Part shown: piece after piece, positions 24,135-32,272 of the stretch
Position numbering within the stretch: the stretch's first letter is position 1
How the letters are laid out: the number at the start of each line of letters is the position of its first letter
NCBI RefSeq assembly: GCF_030503895.2
Contig: NZ_CP129970.2
Location: 124,001-188,000, forward strand
DNA: 64,000 nt
Origin: Marivirga arenosa
GTDB taxonomy: Bacteria > Bacteroidota > Bacteroidia > Cytophagales > Cyclobacteriaceae
Reading direction: 5' to 3'
Translations under genes and position numbers: made by a program
Notes under the pieces: model-generated
Databases searched by the model: none
Told to the model about the DNA's origin: nothing
What the model saw: the letters and a program-made list of their open reading frames with translations, nothing else

Positions 24135-25133
24135 TTAATCAATTTCAAATATATGCAAAGTATTATCCTGTGTATGGACAAACATTCTGCTCTCATTCAC
24201 TTGGATGCTTCCTATACCCCCATTTTTAGGTTCAAACTCATATTTATATATCAGATCCTTTTTATCCCAATCTAATATGCCCAATTTGGCTTTGTTATCA
24301 CCTATCGTTTGGGTGAAATAAAATCTATCATTGAGTACAGCACATCTATGGTCATGTATGGCATCAAACCCATTAGATTTAACTAAGGAATTACAATCCC
24401 ATTCCTCAAGTTCTAAGTTTTGAGTATTAATTCTACAAAGGACATTTTCAAATTTTGTAGAATAGATAAAATCACCGTCCTGAAAAATTTCATAACACAC
24501 TTCATCAAATTTTTTCAATAACTTACCTGAATGAACATCTAATACATAAAGTCCATTATTTTGATTACCTGTTATTACAAAGAACAAGTTATTATAATTG
24601 CTCAAAAGATTGCTATGAAGGTTCCCTTTTTGAGCCTCTGCCAATAAGGCATATTTATGATTCCAAACAATTTGTCCATCATTAAATATATCGTAATAGC
24701 AGATAGAACCGTCACCAGAGCCAACTTGTTCTGCCTGAATAAAACCGTCCTTTAAAAAGAGTTTGGGACCACCTTGTTGAAGAACTGGAACTCTAACTTT
24801 TTTTTCTGAATCGAAAATTATAACATCTTTATTTTCAATTAATAAATAGGCTTTGTAAATATCACCATATATATAAAAAAACTTTCCATTAAACTTTTTA
24901 TCGAAGCCATTTTTTAAGGAGTAAAAATAACTTACTTCATCTTGATAAAAATAAATCCCCTCTTTATATCTCCCTATTTTATTAGTTCTTTTAGCTAATT
25001 TAATAGATAGGGTTTCACTAAACTCTGGTGAAAATTCAAAAACCTTTAACAAAGTTCTATCTAATTTTATACAGACAATTTCCTTATCGATATAAAGTAC
25101 ACCTCCAACAAGCTTGTTTACACTAAACTTCAT
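24135..25133 (-). CDS. Predicted beta-propeller protein, candidate immunity partner
   Basis: 332 aa, cytoplasmic (no signal peptide). A series of short repeated strands of WD40/PQQ-like type (for example GKFFYIYGDIYKAYLLIEN, NGLYVLDVHSGKLLKKFD, KLGILDWDKKDLIYKYEF), ending TQDNTLHIFEID. No catalytic motif is seen. Its ATG overlaps the stop of the 160-aa nuclease-like gene by one base. In polymorphic toxin loci the gene directly after a toxin tip normally encodes its immunity protein; that role is inferred from position alone. Confidence 0.68.
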   Translation of the reverse strand: MKFSVNKLVGGVLYIDKEIVCIKLDRTLLKVFEFSPEFSETLSIKLAKRTNKIGRYKEGIYFYQDEVSYFYSLKNGFDKKFNGKFFYIYGDIYKAYLLIENKDVIIFDSEKKVRVPVLQQGGPKLFLKDGFIQAEQVGSGDGSICYYDIFNDGQIVWNHKYALLAEAQKGNLHSNLLSNYNNLFFVITGNQNNGLYVLDVHSGKLLKKFDEVCYEIFQDGDFIYSTKFENVLCRINTQNLELEEWDCNSLVKSNGFDAIHDHRCAVLNDRFYFTQTIGDNKAKLGILDWDKKDLIYKYEFEPKNGGIGSIQVNESRMFVHTQDNTLHIFEID

Positions 25134-25615
25134 TACTTAAAAATCAAACTGTAATTCAAGTTAACAAATTCATCAATTTGATTATCCGTTATAATATCAT
25201 CCGCATCACTCATTTTAAAAATCCTTTCAAAATTGGCAGCCTTGACTGCATTATCCCCTTCTATAATATCCATTATGGAGCTCTTATTTTCTATCAACCA
25301 TGTTTTTAATTGTTCCGCATCGAAATTTGAGTCTTCAATTCTCCATTGTATTTCATCTAAATTATTCGCATTGAATAAATCTCGTTCAATAAATTGACTT
25401 TTTATAATATCAGAGGTAACACTACCAGGCCCTGTTTTATACTCAACCTTTAAATTAGGAATTTTACAATTATTACAAAATACATCTAGAGAAGAGTTAG
25501 TATTTCTGGCATTACCAATACTATGTTCAAACTTAATGTTTTTTCCACCAAACGTTTCAATATCATCTGTGACATTTCTCAAGGTCCAATACATTCCCTT
25601 TTTGAAGTTGTCCAC
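25133..25615 (-). CDS. Orphan PD-(D/E)xK nuclease-like toxin tip, probably 5'-truncated
   Basis: 160 aa. The start is a GTG at 25615, directly at the border of a RAYT remnant; ATG 25594 (residue 8) is the alternative. An in-frame stop occurs at 25661-25663 inside the remnant, so the gene cannot extend further. Residues Asp44 (SLDVF), Glu58 and Lys60 (KVEYKTG) give the D...ExK core of PD-(D/E)xK nucleases; Cys47 and Cys50 could bind metal. The following [20 protein letters not shown] and W-x-I-E resemble C-terminal tips of Bacteroidota polymorphic toxins. A larger delivery region is missing, consistent with a displaced tip. It overlaps its likely immunity gene. Confidence 0.6.
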
Positions 25616-25616
25616 T

Positions 25617-25757
25617 AGTCCTCGTTTGTAACGAGGATTCTGAAAATATGAGTTTTTAACTCAAAAAGCTAAGTTGAACCAAACCAGTCGTTCCACAATA
25701 ATCTCTAGCTGAACTATATACATATTCTTCAGCATTATCTACAATTAAGGCTTCAAC
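25617..25757 (-). pseudogene. RAYT 3'-end remnant including REP hairpin
   Basis: About 141 bp aligning without gaps to 23039-23180 (3' end of the intact RAYT plus its left hairpin), with roughly ten mismatches by eye. It includes the hairpin TCCTCGTTTGTAACGAGGA at 25619-25637. Homology stops at GGCTTCAAC (25757), inside the 3' end of the MazG-like gene, and at 25615 next to the toxin-like start. It is in the same orientation as the intact copy, so the two form direct repeats. Confidence 0.88.
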
Positions 25758-26086
25758 TTCTCATTATTCTTATGGCGCTCGGCATCACGAATATTCTTTT
25801 TCTCAAGGTTCTTTTTTAAAGCTGCAGTCAGGTCTACTCCGGTTTGGTTGGCTAGGCAGATCAATACCCATAAAACATCCGCCATTTCATCTCCCAGATC
25901 GTATTTTTTATCGCTTTCTTTAAAGGATTGCTCACCGTATTTTCTGGAAATAATTCTGGCTAGTTCACCCACTTCTTCAGTAAGGATGGCCATATTGGTG
26001 AGCTCGCTAAAATATTTTACACCCACCGTTTTAATCCATTCATCTACGGTTTTTTGAGCTTCTGAAATTGTAATTTCGTCTTTCAT
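25745..26086 (-). CDS. MazG-like nucleotide pyrophosphohydrolase
   Basis: 113 aa, the usual size of single-domain MazG-like all-alpha NTP pyrophosphatases. Metal-binding motifs EEVGE (Glu37, Glu38, Glu41) and DEMAD (Glu67, Asp70) are intact. It probably hydrolyses non-canonical or excess (d)NTPs. One base after the amidohydrolase stop, so operonic. The last three residues (L-K-P) and the TAA stop are encoded by the RAYT remnant, so the natural C-terminus has been replaced; catalytic residues are far upstream and should be unaffected. Confidence 0.88.
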   Translation of the reverse strand: MKDEITISEAQKTVDEWIKTVGVKYFSELTNMAILTEEVGELARIISRKYGEQSFKESDKKYDLGDEMADVLWVLICLANQTGVDLTAALKKNLEKKNIRDAERHKNNEKLKP

Positions 26087-26087
26087 C

Positions 26088-27734
26088 TTAAAGATCTGCC
26101 TTTAAATCAAACACTTTTGCGCCTGCTGAATAGGTCTCTAACACTTTTGTGGTGCGTAATTCTTCATATGGAGCTTCCATAATATCACGATCCAAAATCA
26201 CGAAATCAGCAAATTTACCCGCTTCAATGCTTCCTTTTTCCTTTTCCTCAAATTGACCAAAAGCTGCCCATATGGTCATCCCTTTCAAGGCATCTTCTCG
26301 GCTTAAAGCGTTTTCCATCTGGAAACCTTCTTCCGGCATATTTTGATCATCCTGCCTTGCTACCGCTGCATGAAAACCGTAAATGGGATTGATATCCTCA
26401 ACCGGAAAGTCAGATCCTAACACTAATTTTCCAGTTTGCTCTAACAATTCCTGATACGCATAGGCATTTTTCACGCGCTCCTCTCCCAGCCTTTCATGTG
26501 CCCAATCCATATCAGAGGTAGCATGGGTAGGTTGCACAGAAGGTAGAATATCATAATCTCCAAATTTGCTAAAATCATTTTCCGCTAAAACTTGTGCATG
26601 TTCAATTCTCCATCTTCTATCATTTTTGCCTTTAAGGTATTTAGCATAAATATTAGTGATGGCTCTATTGGCTGAATCGCCAATACAATGGGTATTCATT
26701 TGAAAGTTTTTGGCAAAGATAAGTCTGGCTAAGCTGTCAAAAACCTGAGGCTCACTTCTTAAAAATCCATAATTATCTTCATCATCTGAATAAGGGCGGA
26801 TTAAACAAGCCCCTCTGGAACCTAAAGCGCCATCTCCGTAAATCTTGAAGGCTCTTACATTCAAATAATCTGTTTTGTACTGTCCATTACTGAAGTAGTA
26901 ATTCAAATTCTCAGCAGTAGGGTTAATCATCGCGTAAACGCGCATGCTTAGCAGACTATCTTGATGCATTTCATCTAATAAGTCAATCTGCGATTTATCT
27001 AAACCTGCCTCGCCCAGTGAGGTGATACCCACTTCAAAACAATTGGCCTGAGCTTGTTGAATTAAACTCTTCTTTTGCTGTTTGCTCAATTCAGGCATTT
27101 TATCCGTCAGGAGCTTCATAGCATTATCAATTAGCACACCAGTGGGTTCACCTTTTTCTGTAATGATCTCACCCCCTGAAACTTTGGTCAGACCATTAAT
27201 TCCAGCCAAATCAAGCCCTTTTTGATTCGTTAATAAGGCATGAGCATCTACTCTTTTGAGAATCACAACCTTTTCAGGAAATAGAATATCTAATGTATCC
27301 TTGGTAGGAAATTGCTTTCCTTTCCAATTGTTCTGATCCCAACCTAATCCTAAAATTGAGGTCTCTTCTGGATGTTCTTCTACGTGTTTCTGAATTCTTT
27401 GAATCAGTTCGTTGAATGATTGGGTTCCGAATAAATCGACCTCTCTCAATCCTTTGGCATAGCGAATAAAATGAGAATGCCCATCAATAAAGCCCGGATA
27501 AACGGGAGAATTCAAAAGATCTATTTCCTCCTCGGCTGCATACTTATTTTGAATATCACGTGAACTTCCAACTGCCACAAACCTACCATCCTTTATGGCA
27601 AAAGCTTCCGCATTCTCAAAATTGCTATTTACCGTATAAATGTTGCCATTAAAATAAATGGAATCTACTTTCTCTCTTTTAGAACAAGAGCTGAAAATAA
27701 TTAGAGAGATAAAGAAAAGAAATAGGTTTTTCAT
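26088..27734 (-). CDS. Amidohydrolase-family lipoprotein (YtcJ-like)
   Basis: 548 aa from ATG 27734. A TTG 42 bp earlier is rejected because MKNLFLFFISLIIFSSC gives a clean lipoprotein signal with the lipobox cysteine at residue 17. Metal-dependent hydrolase: PGFIDGHSHF carries the HxH metal ligands, further ligands appear as MNTHCIGD and WRIEHAQVL, and the catalytic Asp lies in LGSDFPVE. The C-terminal composite domain ends ADFVILDRDIM. Closest group is YtcJ-like/N-substituted formamide deformylase; true substrate unknown. Anchored outside the cytoplasm, upstream of and coupled to the MazG-like gene. Confidence 0.88.
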   Translation of the reverse strand: MKNLFLFFISLIIFSSCSKREKVDSIYFNGNIYTVNSNFENAEAFAIKDGRFVAVGSSRDIQNKYAAEEEIDLLNSPVYPGFIDGHSHFIRYAKGLREVDLFGTQSFNELIQRIQKHVEEHPEETSILGLGWDQNNWKGKQFPTKDTLDILFPEKVVILKRVDAHALLTNQKGLDLAGINGLTKVSGGEIITEKGEPTGVLIDNAMKLLTDKMPELSKQQKKSLIQQAQANCFEVGITSLGEAGLDKSQIDLLDEMHQDSLLSMRVYAMINPTAENLNYYFSNGQYKTDYLNVRAFKIYGDGALGSRGACLIRPYSDDEDNYGFLRSEPQVFDSLARLIFAKNFQMNTHCIGDSANRAITNIYAKYLKGKNDRRWRIEHAQVLAENDFSKFGDYDILPSVQPTHATSDMDWAHERLGEERVKNAYAYQELLEQTGKLVLGSDFPVEDINPIYGFHAAVARQDDQNMPEEGFQMENALSREDALKGMTIWAAFGQFEEKEKGSIEAGKFADFVILDRDIMEAPYEELRTTKVLETYSAGAKVFDLKADL

Positions 27735-27816
27735 GTGGGCAGAAGTCAGATTATAAGTTAATAAATAAGGAATCAAACAGCCATTATCAAAGCTGCTTGA
27801 TTCACTTTTAATACTA

Positions 27817-28611
27817 TCAATCGTTATCGAATAATGTTTCAGTAAATTTCAAATGCTTAACGGATTCACCAGAATCTTTCAATTCGATTAAGGCATCAAT
27901 CCCGATTTGCAAATGATAATTCACATAATTACCGGTCACCTTTTGGTCACTTTCAGCAGTTTTCACGCCTTCCGGAGTCATTGGATTATCTGAAACTAAT
28001 AATAAAGCGCCTCTCGGAATACTATTCACAAAACCTACAGAGAAGATCGTAGCCGTTTCCATATCAACCGCCATGGCTCTGATTCGTCTTAAATAATCTT
28101 TGAACTCATCATCATGCTCCCAAACTCTGCGATTTGTAGTAAATACTGTTCCCGTATAATAATCCATCTCATGCTTTTTAATCATGGATGAAACAGCTCT
28201 TTGTAAACGGAAAGAAGGTAAAGCGGGCACTTCTGGTGGCATATAGTCATTACTTGTACCTTCACCTCTGATTCCAGCAAGTGGTAATATTAAATCTCCT
28301 ATTTTAGATTTCTTTTTTATACCCCCGCATTTTCCTAAAAACAAAACCGCTTTAGGCATAATTGCTGACAACAAATCCATTACGGTAGCCGCAACAGAAC
28401 TTCCCATTCCAAAGTTAATGATCGTAATTCCTTCGGCTGTAGCAGTTTGCATGGGCTTATTTCTACCCTTAATTTCCACATCGTATTGTTTAGCAAACAT
28501 TTCTACATAATTGATGAAATTAGTCAATAAAATATAATCACCAAATTCATCTAAGCCCGTTCCTGTGTAACGTGGCAACCAGTTGTCTACAATTTCCTTT
28601 TTTGTTTTCAT
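27817..28611 (-). CDS. amn: AMP nucleosidase
   Basis: 264 aa, the short Bacteroidota form without the N-terminal regulatory domain of the enterobacterial enzyme. Hydrolyses AMP to adenine and ribose 5-phosphate. Phosphorylase-superfamily signatures: INFGMGSSVAATVMDLL, VLFLGKCGGIKKKSKIGD, then the purine/ribose region MAVDMETATIF and LLLVSDNPMTPEGVK. The first gene left of a divergent promoter region containing AAACCTG palindromes. Confidence 0.9.
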   Translation of the reverse strand: MKTKKEIVDNWLPRYTGTGLDEFGDYILLTNFINYVEMFAKQYDVEIKGRNKPMQTATAEGITIINFGMGSSVAATVMDLLSAIMPKAVLFLGKCGGIKKKSKIGDLILPLAGIRGEGTSNDYMPPEVPALPSFRLQRAVSSMIKKHEMDYYTGTVFTTNRRVWEHDDEFKDYLRRIRAMAVDMETATIFSVGFVNSIPRGALLLVSDNPMTPEGVKTAESDQKVTGNYVNYHLQIGIDALIELKDSGESVKHLKFTETLFDND

Positions 28612-28636
28612 TAATCAGCTTTATTTTATTATTTAA

Positions 28637-28722
28637 AAACCTGTCAGGTTTACTTCTAACTGAAATAAATCAGCTTTTATCAACATATTCTAATATTTCT
28701 ATTTGAAAAACCTGACAGCTTT
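28637..28722. repeat. AAACCTG-type palindromes in a divergent promoter region
   Basis: AAACCTG-T-CAGGTTT (28637-28651) and a degenerate second copy AAACCTGACAGCTTT (28708-28722), 71 bp apart, between the divergent amn and HsdR_N-like genes. They are likely copies of a genomic intergenic repeat or operator sites; a terminator role is unlikely in a divergent region. Confidence 0.55.
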
Positions 28723-28784
28723 AACCAAACTATATTTTTTATCTACAATTAAATTTAACTTGCCACAAAATTAAGGGAAAAATT

Positions 28785-29234
28785 ATGCAAAAATTAAATC
28801 TTCCGCCATATGATGTGAACCTGCGTAAAATGGGCGGCAAGATACACATTTTTGACCCCATCAGGAAGAAGTTTTTGGTATTAACACCGGAAGAATGGGT
28901 AAGGCAACACTTTTTACAATTCCTTCTCAATCATAAAAATTATCCTGCTAGCTTAATTAAAATGGAATCAGGGCTAAAATATCATGAACGAAATAAAAGA
29001 ACTGATTTAATTGCCTTTGATCGTAATATGGAGCCATTACTCTTAGTGGAATGTAAGGCGCCAGATGTTAAAATCACTAAAAAAACATTCACCCAAATCA
29101 CGAATTATTACAGTCAGTTTCAAGCGAAATATATGATCGTAACCAATGGATTGGATCATTACTGCTTCAGACCTAATGAAAAAGAAATTGTGTTTGAAGA
29201 GGAAATTCCAGCTTTTACTAGCGAAAATTCCTAA
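28785..29234 (+). CDS. Stand-alone type I restriction HsdR N-terminal-like protein
   Basis: 149 aa. Matches the HSDR_N_2 family: the core RTDLIAFD then LLLVECKAP supplies the Asp and ExK residues of the PD-(D/E)xK fold, followed by ITNYYSQFQAKYMIVTNG and a HYCFRP tail typical of the family. There is no helicase and no HsdM or HsdS nearby, so this is a solitary protein, as is common in Bacteroidota. Function unknown, perhaps DNA repair or an unrecognised nuclease. Its stop overlaps the convergent aminotransferase stop by 4 bp. Confidence 0.85.
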   Translation: MQKLNLPPYDVNLRKMGGKIHIFDPIRKKFLVLTPEEWVRQHFLQFLLNHKNYPASLIKMESGLKYHERNKRTDLIAFDRNMEPLLLVECKAPDVKITKKTFTQITNYYSQFQAKYMIVTNGLDHYCFRPNEKEIVFEEEIPAFTSENS

Positions 29235-30052
29235 GCTTTCAGAAGCTGCAAAAATGATTTTAAATCTTCTTGGCTATCATTAAAATGTTGATTTTCAACT
29301 TTCATTAGTTGATTTACTCCTGCTACATTCACAGTAAAAACAGAATAATTTAAAGGGATTTCATTTAATTTCCATTCTATTTCTTCTATTTCAAACCCAT
29401 GTCGCTTTACATTTTTCATGATAAATCGCCTAACAACACCATTTATACATCCTGTTTTCAAACTAGGGGTGAATAACTTTTTTTGTGCAGAATTAAAGAA
29501 AAATAAATTTGCTGCGGATGCCTCGGCTAGTAGTCCTTCTGAATTCAAAATTATAAGCTCCTCTAAGGCTCTCTCCTTTTTCTCAATGCCTGCTAATACA
29601 TATTCAATAGCAGAAATGCTTTTTAAAGCACTGAATTTAGAATACTGTAAGGCTACACTTTCTGATATCGCTACATTCTGGTAAAGTTTGCTTACTTTAA
29701 TCACAGTCGGATCGGCTGAAATTAAATAGTTGCATTCTGAACTAGTGGGTGTGTATAAACCACCGTTTTTCCGCCAAAAGTAAATTTTAATTCTAGCTGA
29801 ATTAGCAGCTAACTTATTTTCATTCAACAATTCATCAATCTGATGAAATAATTCTTCTTTATTAGCAGGAATTGAAATTTTTAAAGTCTTTAATCCTTCG
29901 GTTATTCTTTCCCAATGTTCTGACTGGAATTTGATATTTCCATTTTCAAAAATTAGGGTTTCAAAAATTCCATCCCCGTACTGAAACCCTCTGTTATTAT
30001 AATCGAAATTGATTGATTCTGAAGAAGTTAATTTACCATTGTAGTTAATCAT
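29231..30052 (-). CDS. Class IV aminotransferase / aminodeoxychorismate lyase-like
   Basis: 273 aa PLP enzyme of fold type IV. Features: GDGIFETLIFENG at the N-terminus, the PLP lysine probably in SALKSISAIEYVLAG near residue 145, the Glu/Asn loop EASAANLFFF near 180, and phosphate-binding GCINGVVRRFI near 200. Length and the FETL motif fit either PabC (4-amino-4-deoxychorismate lyase, folate synthesis) or a small branched-chain/D-amino-acid aminotransferase; PabC-like is favoured. Divergent from the serine dehydratase gene. Confidence 0.85.
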   Translation of the reverse strand: MINYNGKLTSSESINFDYNNRGFQYGDGIFETLIFENGNIKFQSEHWERITEGLKTLKISIPANKEELFHQIDELLNENKLAANSARIKIYFWRKNGGLYTPTSSECNYLISADPTVIKVSKLYQNVAISESVALQYSKFSALKSISAIEYVLAGIEKKERALEELIILNSEGLLAEASAANLFFFNSAQKKLFTPSLKTGCINGVVRRFIMKNVKRHGFEIEEIEWKLNEIPLNYSVFTVNVAGVNQLMKVENQHFNDSQEDLKSFLQLLKA

Positions 30053-30099
30053 ACTAATATCACATTTAAAACTTCCTTAATCCATTCATCAATATTACT

Positions 30100-30129
30100 T
30101 TTGCCAGAGCAATTAATTGTCTAATATTG
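30100..30129 (+). promoter_or_regulatory. Promoter of the serine dehydratase gene
   Basis: TTTG (30100-30103), 18-bp spacer, TAATATTG (30122-30129, 7/8 match to TAnnTTTG), 16 bp before the ATG. Confidence 0.5.
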
Positions 30130-30145
30130 GGTTTTATTTTATAAA

Positions 30146-30823
30146 ATGGCAGAAAGAAGCAGTATTTTTGATATGATTGGCCCTGTAATGATCGGACCAT
30201 CCAGTTCTCATACCGCAGGAGTGGTGAGGATTGCTAGAGCCGCAATTAAAGTTTTAGGAGCAATTCCGAACGAAGCAACGGTAACTTTTTATAATTCCTT
30301 TGCTAAAACTTATGAAGGCCACGGCAGTGATAAAGCCATTATTGCCGGTTTATTGAACTTAAAAACTGACGATAAAAGAATAAAAGAAGCATTTGAATTA
30401 GCTAAAGAAGCTGGCCTAACCTATACATTCAAATCAATAGGAAGTGCTGGAACCTATCATCCCAACACCATTAAATTAAATTTAAAAAAGGGAGATAAGT
30501 CAGTTGAAGTAATTGGTGAAAGCCTTGGAGGCGGTGTAATAAACATTTCCAAAGTAAATGGCTTTACCGCTAATATTTCAGCTACATTACACACTTTAAT
30601 CATCACCGCAGATGATAGAGAAGGAAGTATTGCCTTTATCACAAGTATTCTTACCCATGATAAAGCCAATATTGCAACTATGAGTGTAACCAGAAAAGGC
30701 AAAAAAGATATTGCTTGTTTAGCTATTGAAATGGATACTGGTTTAAAAGAAATTTCGTTAGAATACCTTAAAAATCTGGATTGGGTACAAGATGTTATCT
30801 ATATTCCAGACATTGACATGTAA
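30146..30823 (+). CDS. sdaAB: L-serine ammonia-lyase, iron-sulfur type, beta subunit
   Basis: 225 aa. Converts L-serine to pyruvate and ammonia together with an alpha subunit that carries the catalytic Fe-S cysteines and is not encoded here. Signature MIGPVMIGPSSSHTAG at the N-terminus, YEGHGSDKAIIAGLL near 52-66, and a C-terminal ACT domain (LIITADDREGSIAFITSIL) from ~150. The split gene and absent alpha subunit within 10 kb are worth noting. A promoter lies directly upstream. Confidence 0.9.
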   Translation: MAERSSIFDMIGPVMIGPSSSHTAGVVRIARAAIKVLGAIPNEATVTFYNSFAKTYEGHGSDKAIIAGLLNLKTDDKRIKEAFELAKEAGLTYTFKSIGSAGTYHPNTIKLNLKKGDKSVEVIGESLGGGVINISKVNGFTANISATLHTLIITADDREGSIAFITSILTHDKANIATMSVTRKGKKDIACLAIEMDTGLKEISLEYLKNLDWVQDVIYIPDIDM

Positions 30824-30839
30824 ACTATTAATTATAATT

Positions 30840-32270
30840 ATGCTTAGAATATTTATTGTTAGCTTATTCTTAGCTTTTACTTTTCAAGTACAGGCTCAGG
30901 ATAAATGGTCATTACAGAAATGTATTGATTACGCTTTAGAGAACAATCTGCAAGTAAAGCAATCCAATCTGGATGTAGAAAGTGCAGATATAAGCTTATT
31001 TGGTTCAAAAATGAGCAATTTACCGAGTGTGAATGGTAATTTGGGTTTGAATACCTCTACTGGTAGAACCATTGATCCATTTACCAATACCATTAACGAT
31101 AGAGGTATTAATTCACAAACTGCAGGCATTAGCGCTAGTGTGCCTCTTTTTGATGGTTTCCAAAGATATAACAGTATTAAGAGAGATCAGTATGGACAAT
31201 TAGCAGCTGAAAGTGATTTGAAAACCATACAAAATAATGTTTCGCTTAACGTTGTTACTTTTTATACGAACATTTTATTCAATAAAGAGCTTCTGGAAAC
31301 TGCCAAATTAAGGTTAGAAACCACAGAGAGCCAAGAAAGTAGAATTGAAAAGCAAGTGGAGATTGGAGCTTTAGCTCAGGCAGATTTACTTCAAATCAGA
31401 CAACAAAAAGCAAATGATGAATTAGAAGTAGTGAGAGCTGAAAACAATCTTAACCTTTCTTACTTACAACTTAAACAAGCCTTACAAATTCCTGCGAATC
31501 AAGATTTCGATATTGAAATTCCTGAATTACCTGAACCCAATACAGGAGAATTAATGGAATCATCCGCAAATGTTTATCAATATGCATTGCAGAATCAGCC
31601 TGTAATTAAAGCTGCTGAATACAGAAAAGAAAGCGCATTTAGAAGTATTGGTGTAGCACGAAGCAGGTATTATCCTTCTCTAAGTTTGAATGCTGGAATT
31701 TCTACCAACTATTCTGATGCCGCTCCAGCACAATTTCCGGTATTAGGTTCAGAAAACATTACGATTACTAGACCAATTGGGATAGTTGAAAATACTGGTC
31801 AGCTGGTAGTAACGCAAGATGAAATCCCTTCTGAATTCAGAGAGAATACCTATTGGAATCAGTTAGATTTTAACCAAAGAAGATTTGTTGGCTTAAGCTT
31901 GAATATTCCTATTTTCAATCAATTCCAGGTAAGAAATAGTGTTCAACAAGCCATTATAACTAAAAAAAGAAGCGATTATCAATTAACAGCTGCTAAAAAT
32001 GATTTGCAGCAAACAATTGAACAAGCTTATTTAGATGTAAAAGCTGCTGCAAAATCATATTCAGCTTTAAATAATAGTTTTGAAGCCTCTGAACTTAGCT
32101 TCAAAAATGCTGAGCAAAGGCTAGAATTAGGCGCAATTGATGCAGTTCAGTTTACTCAAATTAAAAATGATTTCGAAAGAGTTAAATCTGACTTAATTCG
32201 AGCTAAATACGATTATATTTTCAAACTTAAAGTACTTGACTTTTATCAAGGTAAACCATTAAACTTTTAA
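30840..32270 (+). CDS. TolC-family outer membrane efflux protein
   Basis: 476 aa from ATG 30840; an earlier in-frame ATG at 30792 lies inside the preceding gene and lacks a signal peptide in the right place. MLRIFIVSLFLAFTFQVQAQ is a clear signal peptide. Two OEP repeats of long alpha-hairpins are visible (SLQKCIDYALENNLQVKQSN near the start; typical second repeat LQQTIEQAYLDVKAA near residue 400). Forms the trimeric outer membrane tunnel. Two base pairs ahead of the periplasmic adaptor gene; operonic. Confidence 0.93.
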   Translation: MLRIFIVSLFLAFTFQVQAQDKWSLQKCIDYALENNLQVKQSNLDVESADISLFGSKMSNLPSVNGNLGLNTSTGRTIDPFTNTINDRGINSQTAGISASVPLFDGFQRYNSIKRDQYGQLAAESDLKTIQNNVSLNVVTFYTNILFNKELLETAKLRLETTESQESRIEKQVEIGALAQADLLQIRQQKANDELEVVRAENNLNLSYLQLKQALQIPANQDFDIEIPELPEPNTGELMESSANVYQYALQNQPVIKAAEYRKESAFRSIGVARSRYYPSLSLNAGISTNYSDAAPAQFPVLGSENITITRPIGIVENTGQLVVTQDEIPSEFRENTYWNQLDFNQRRFVGLSLNIPIFNQFQVRNSVQQAIITKKRSDYQLTAAKNDLQQTIEQAYLDVKAAAKSYSALNNSFEASELSFKNAEQRLELGAIDAVQFTQIKNDFERVKSDLIRAKYDYIFKLKVLDFYQGKPLNF

Positions 32271-32272
32271 CC

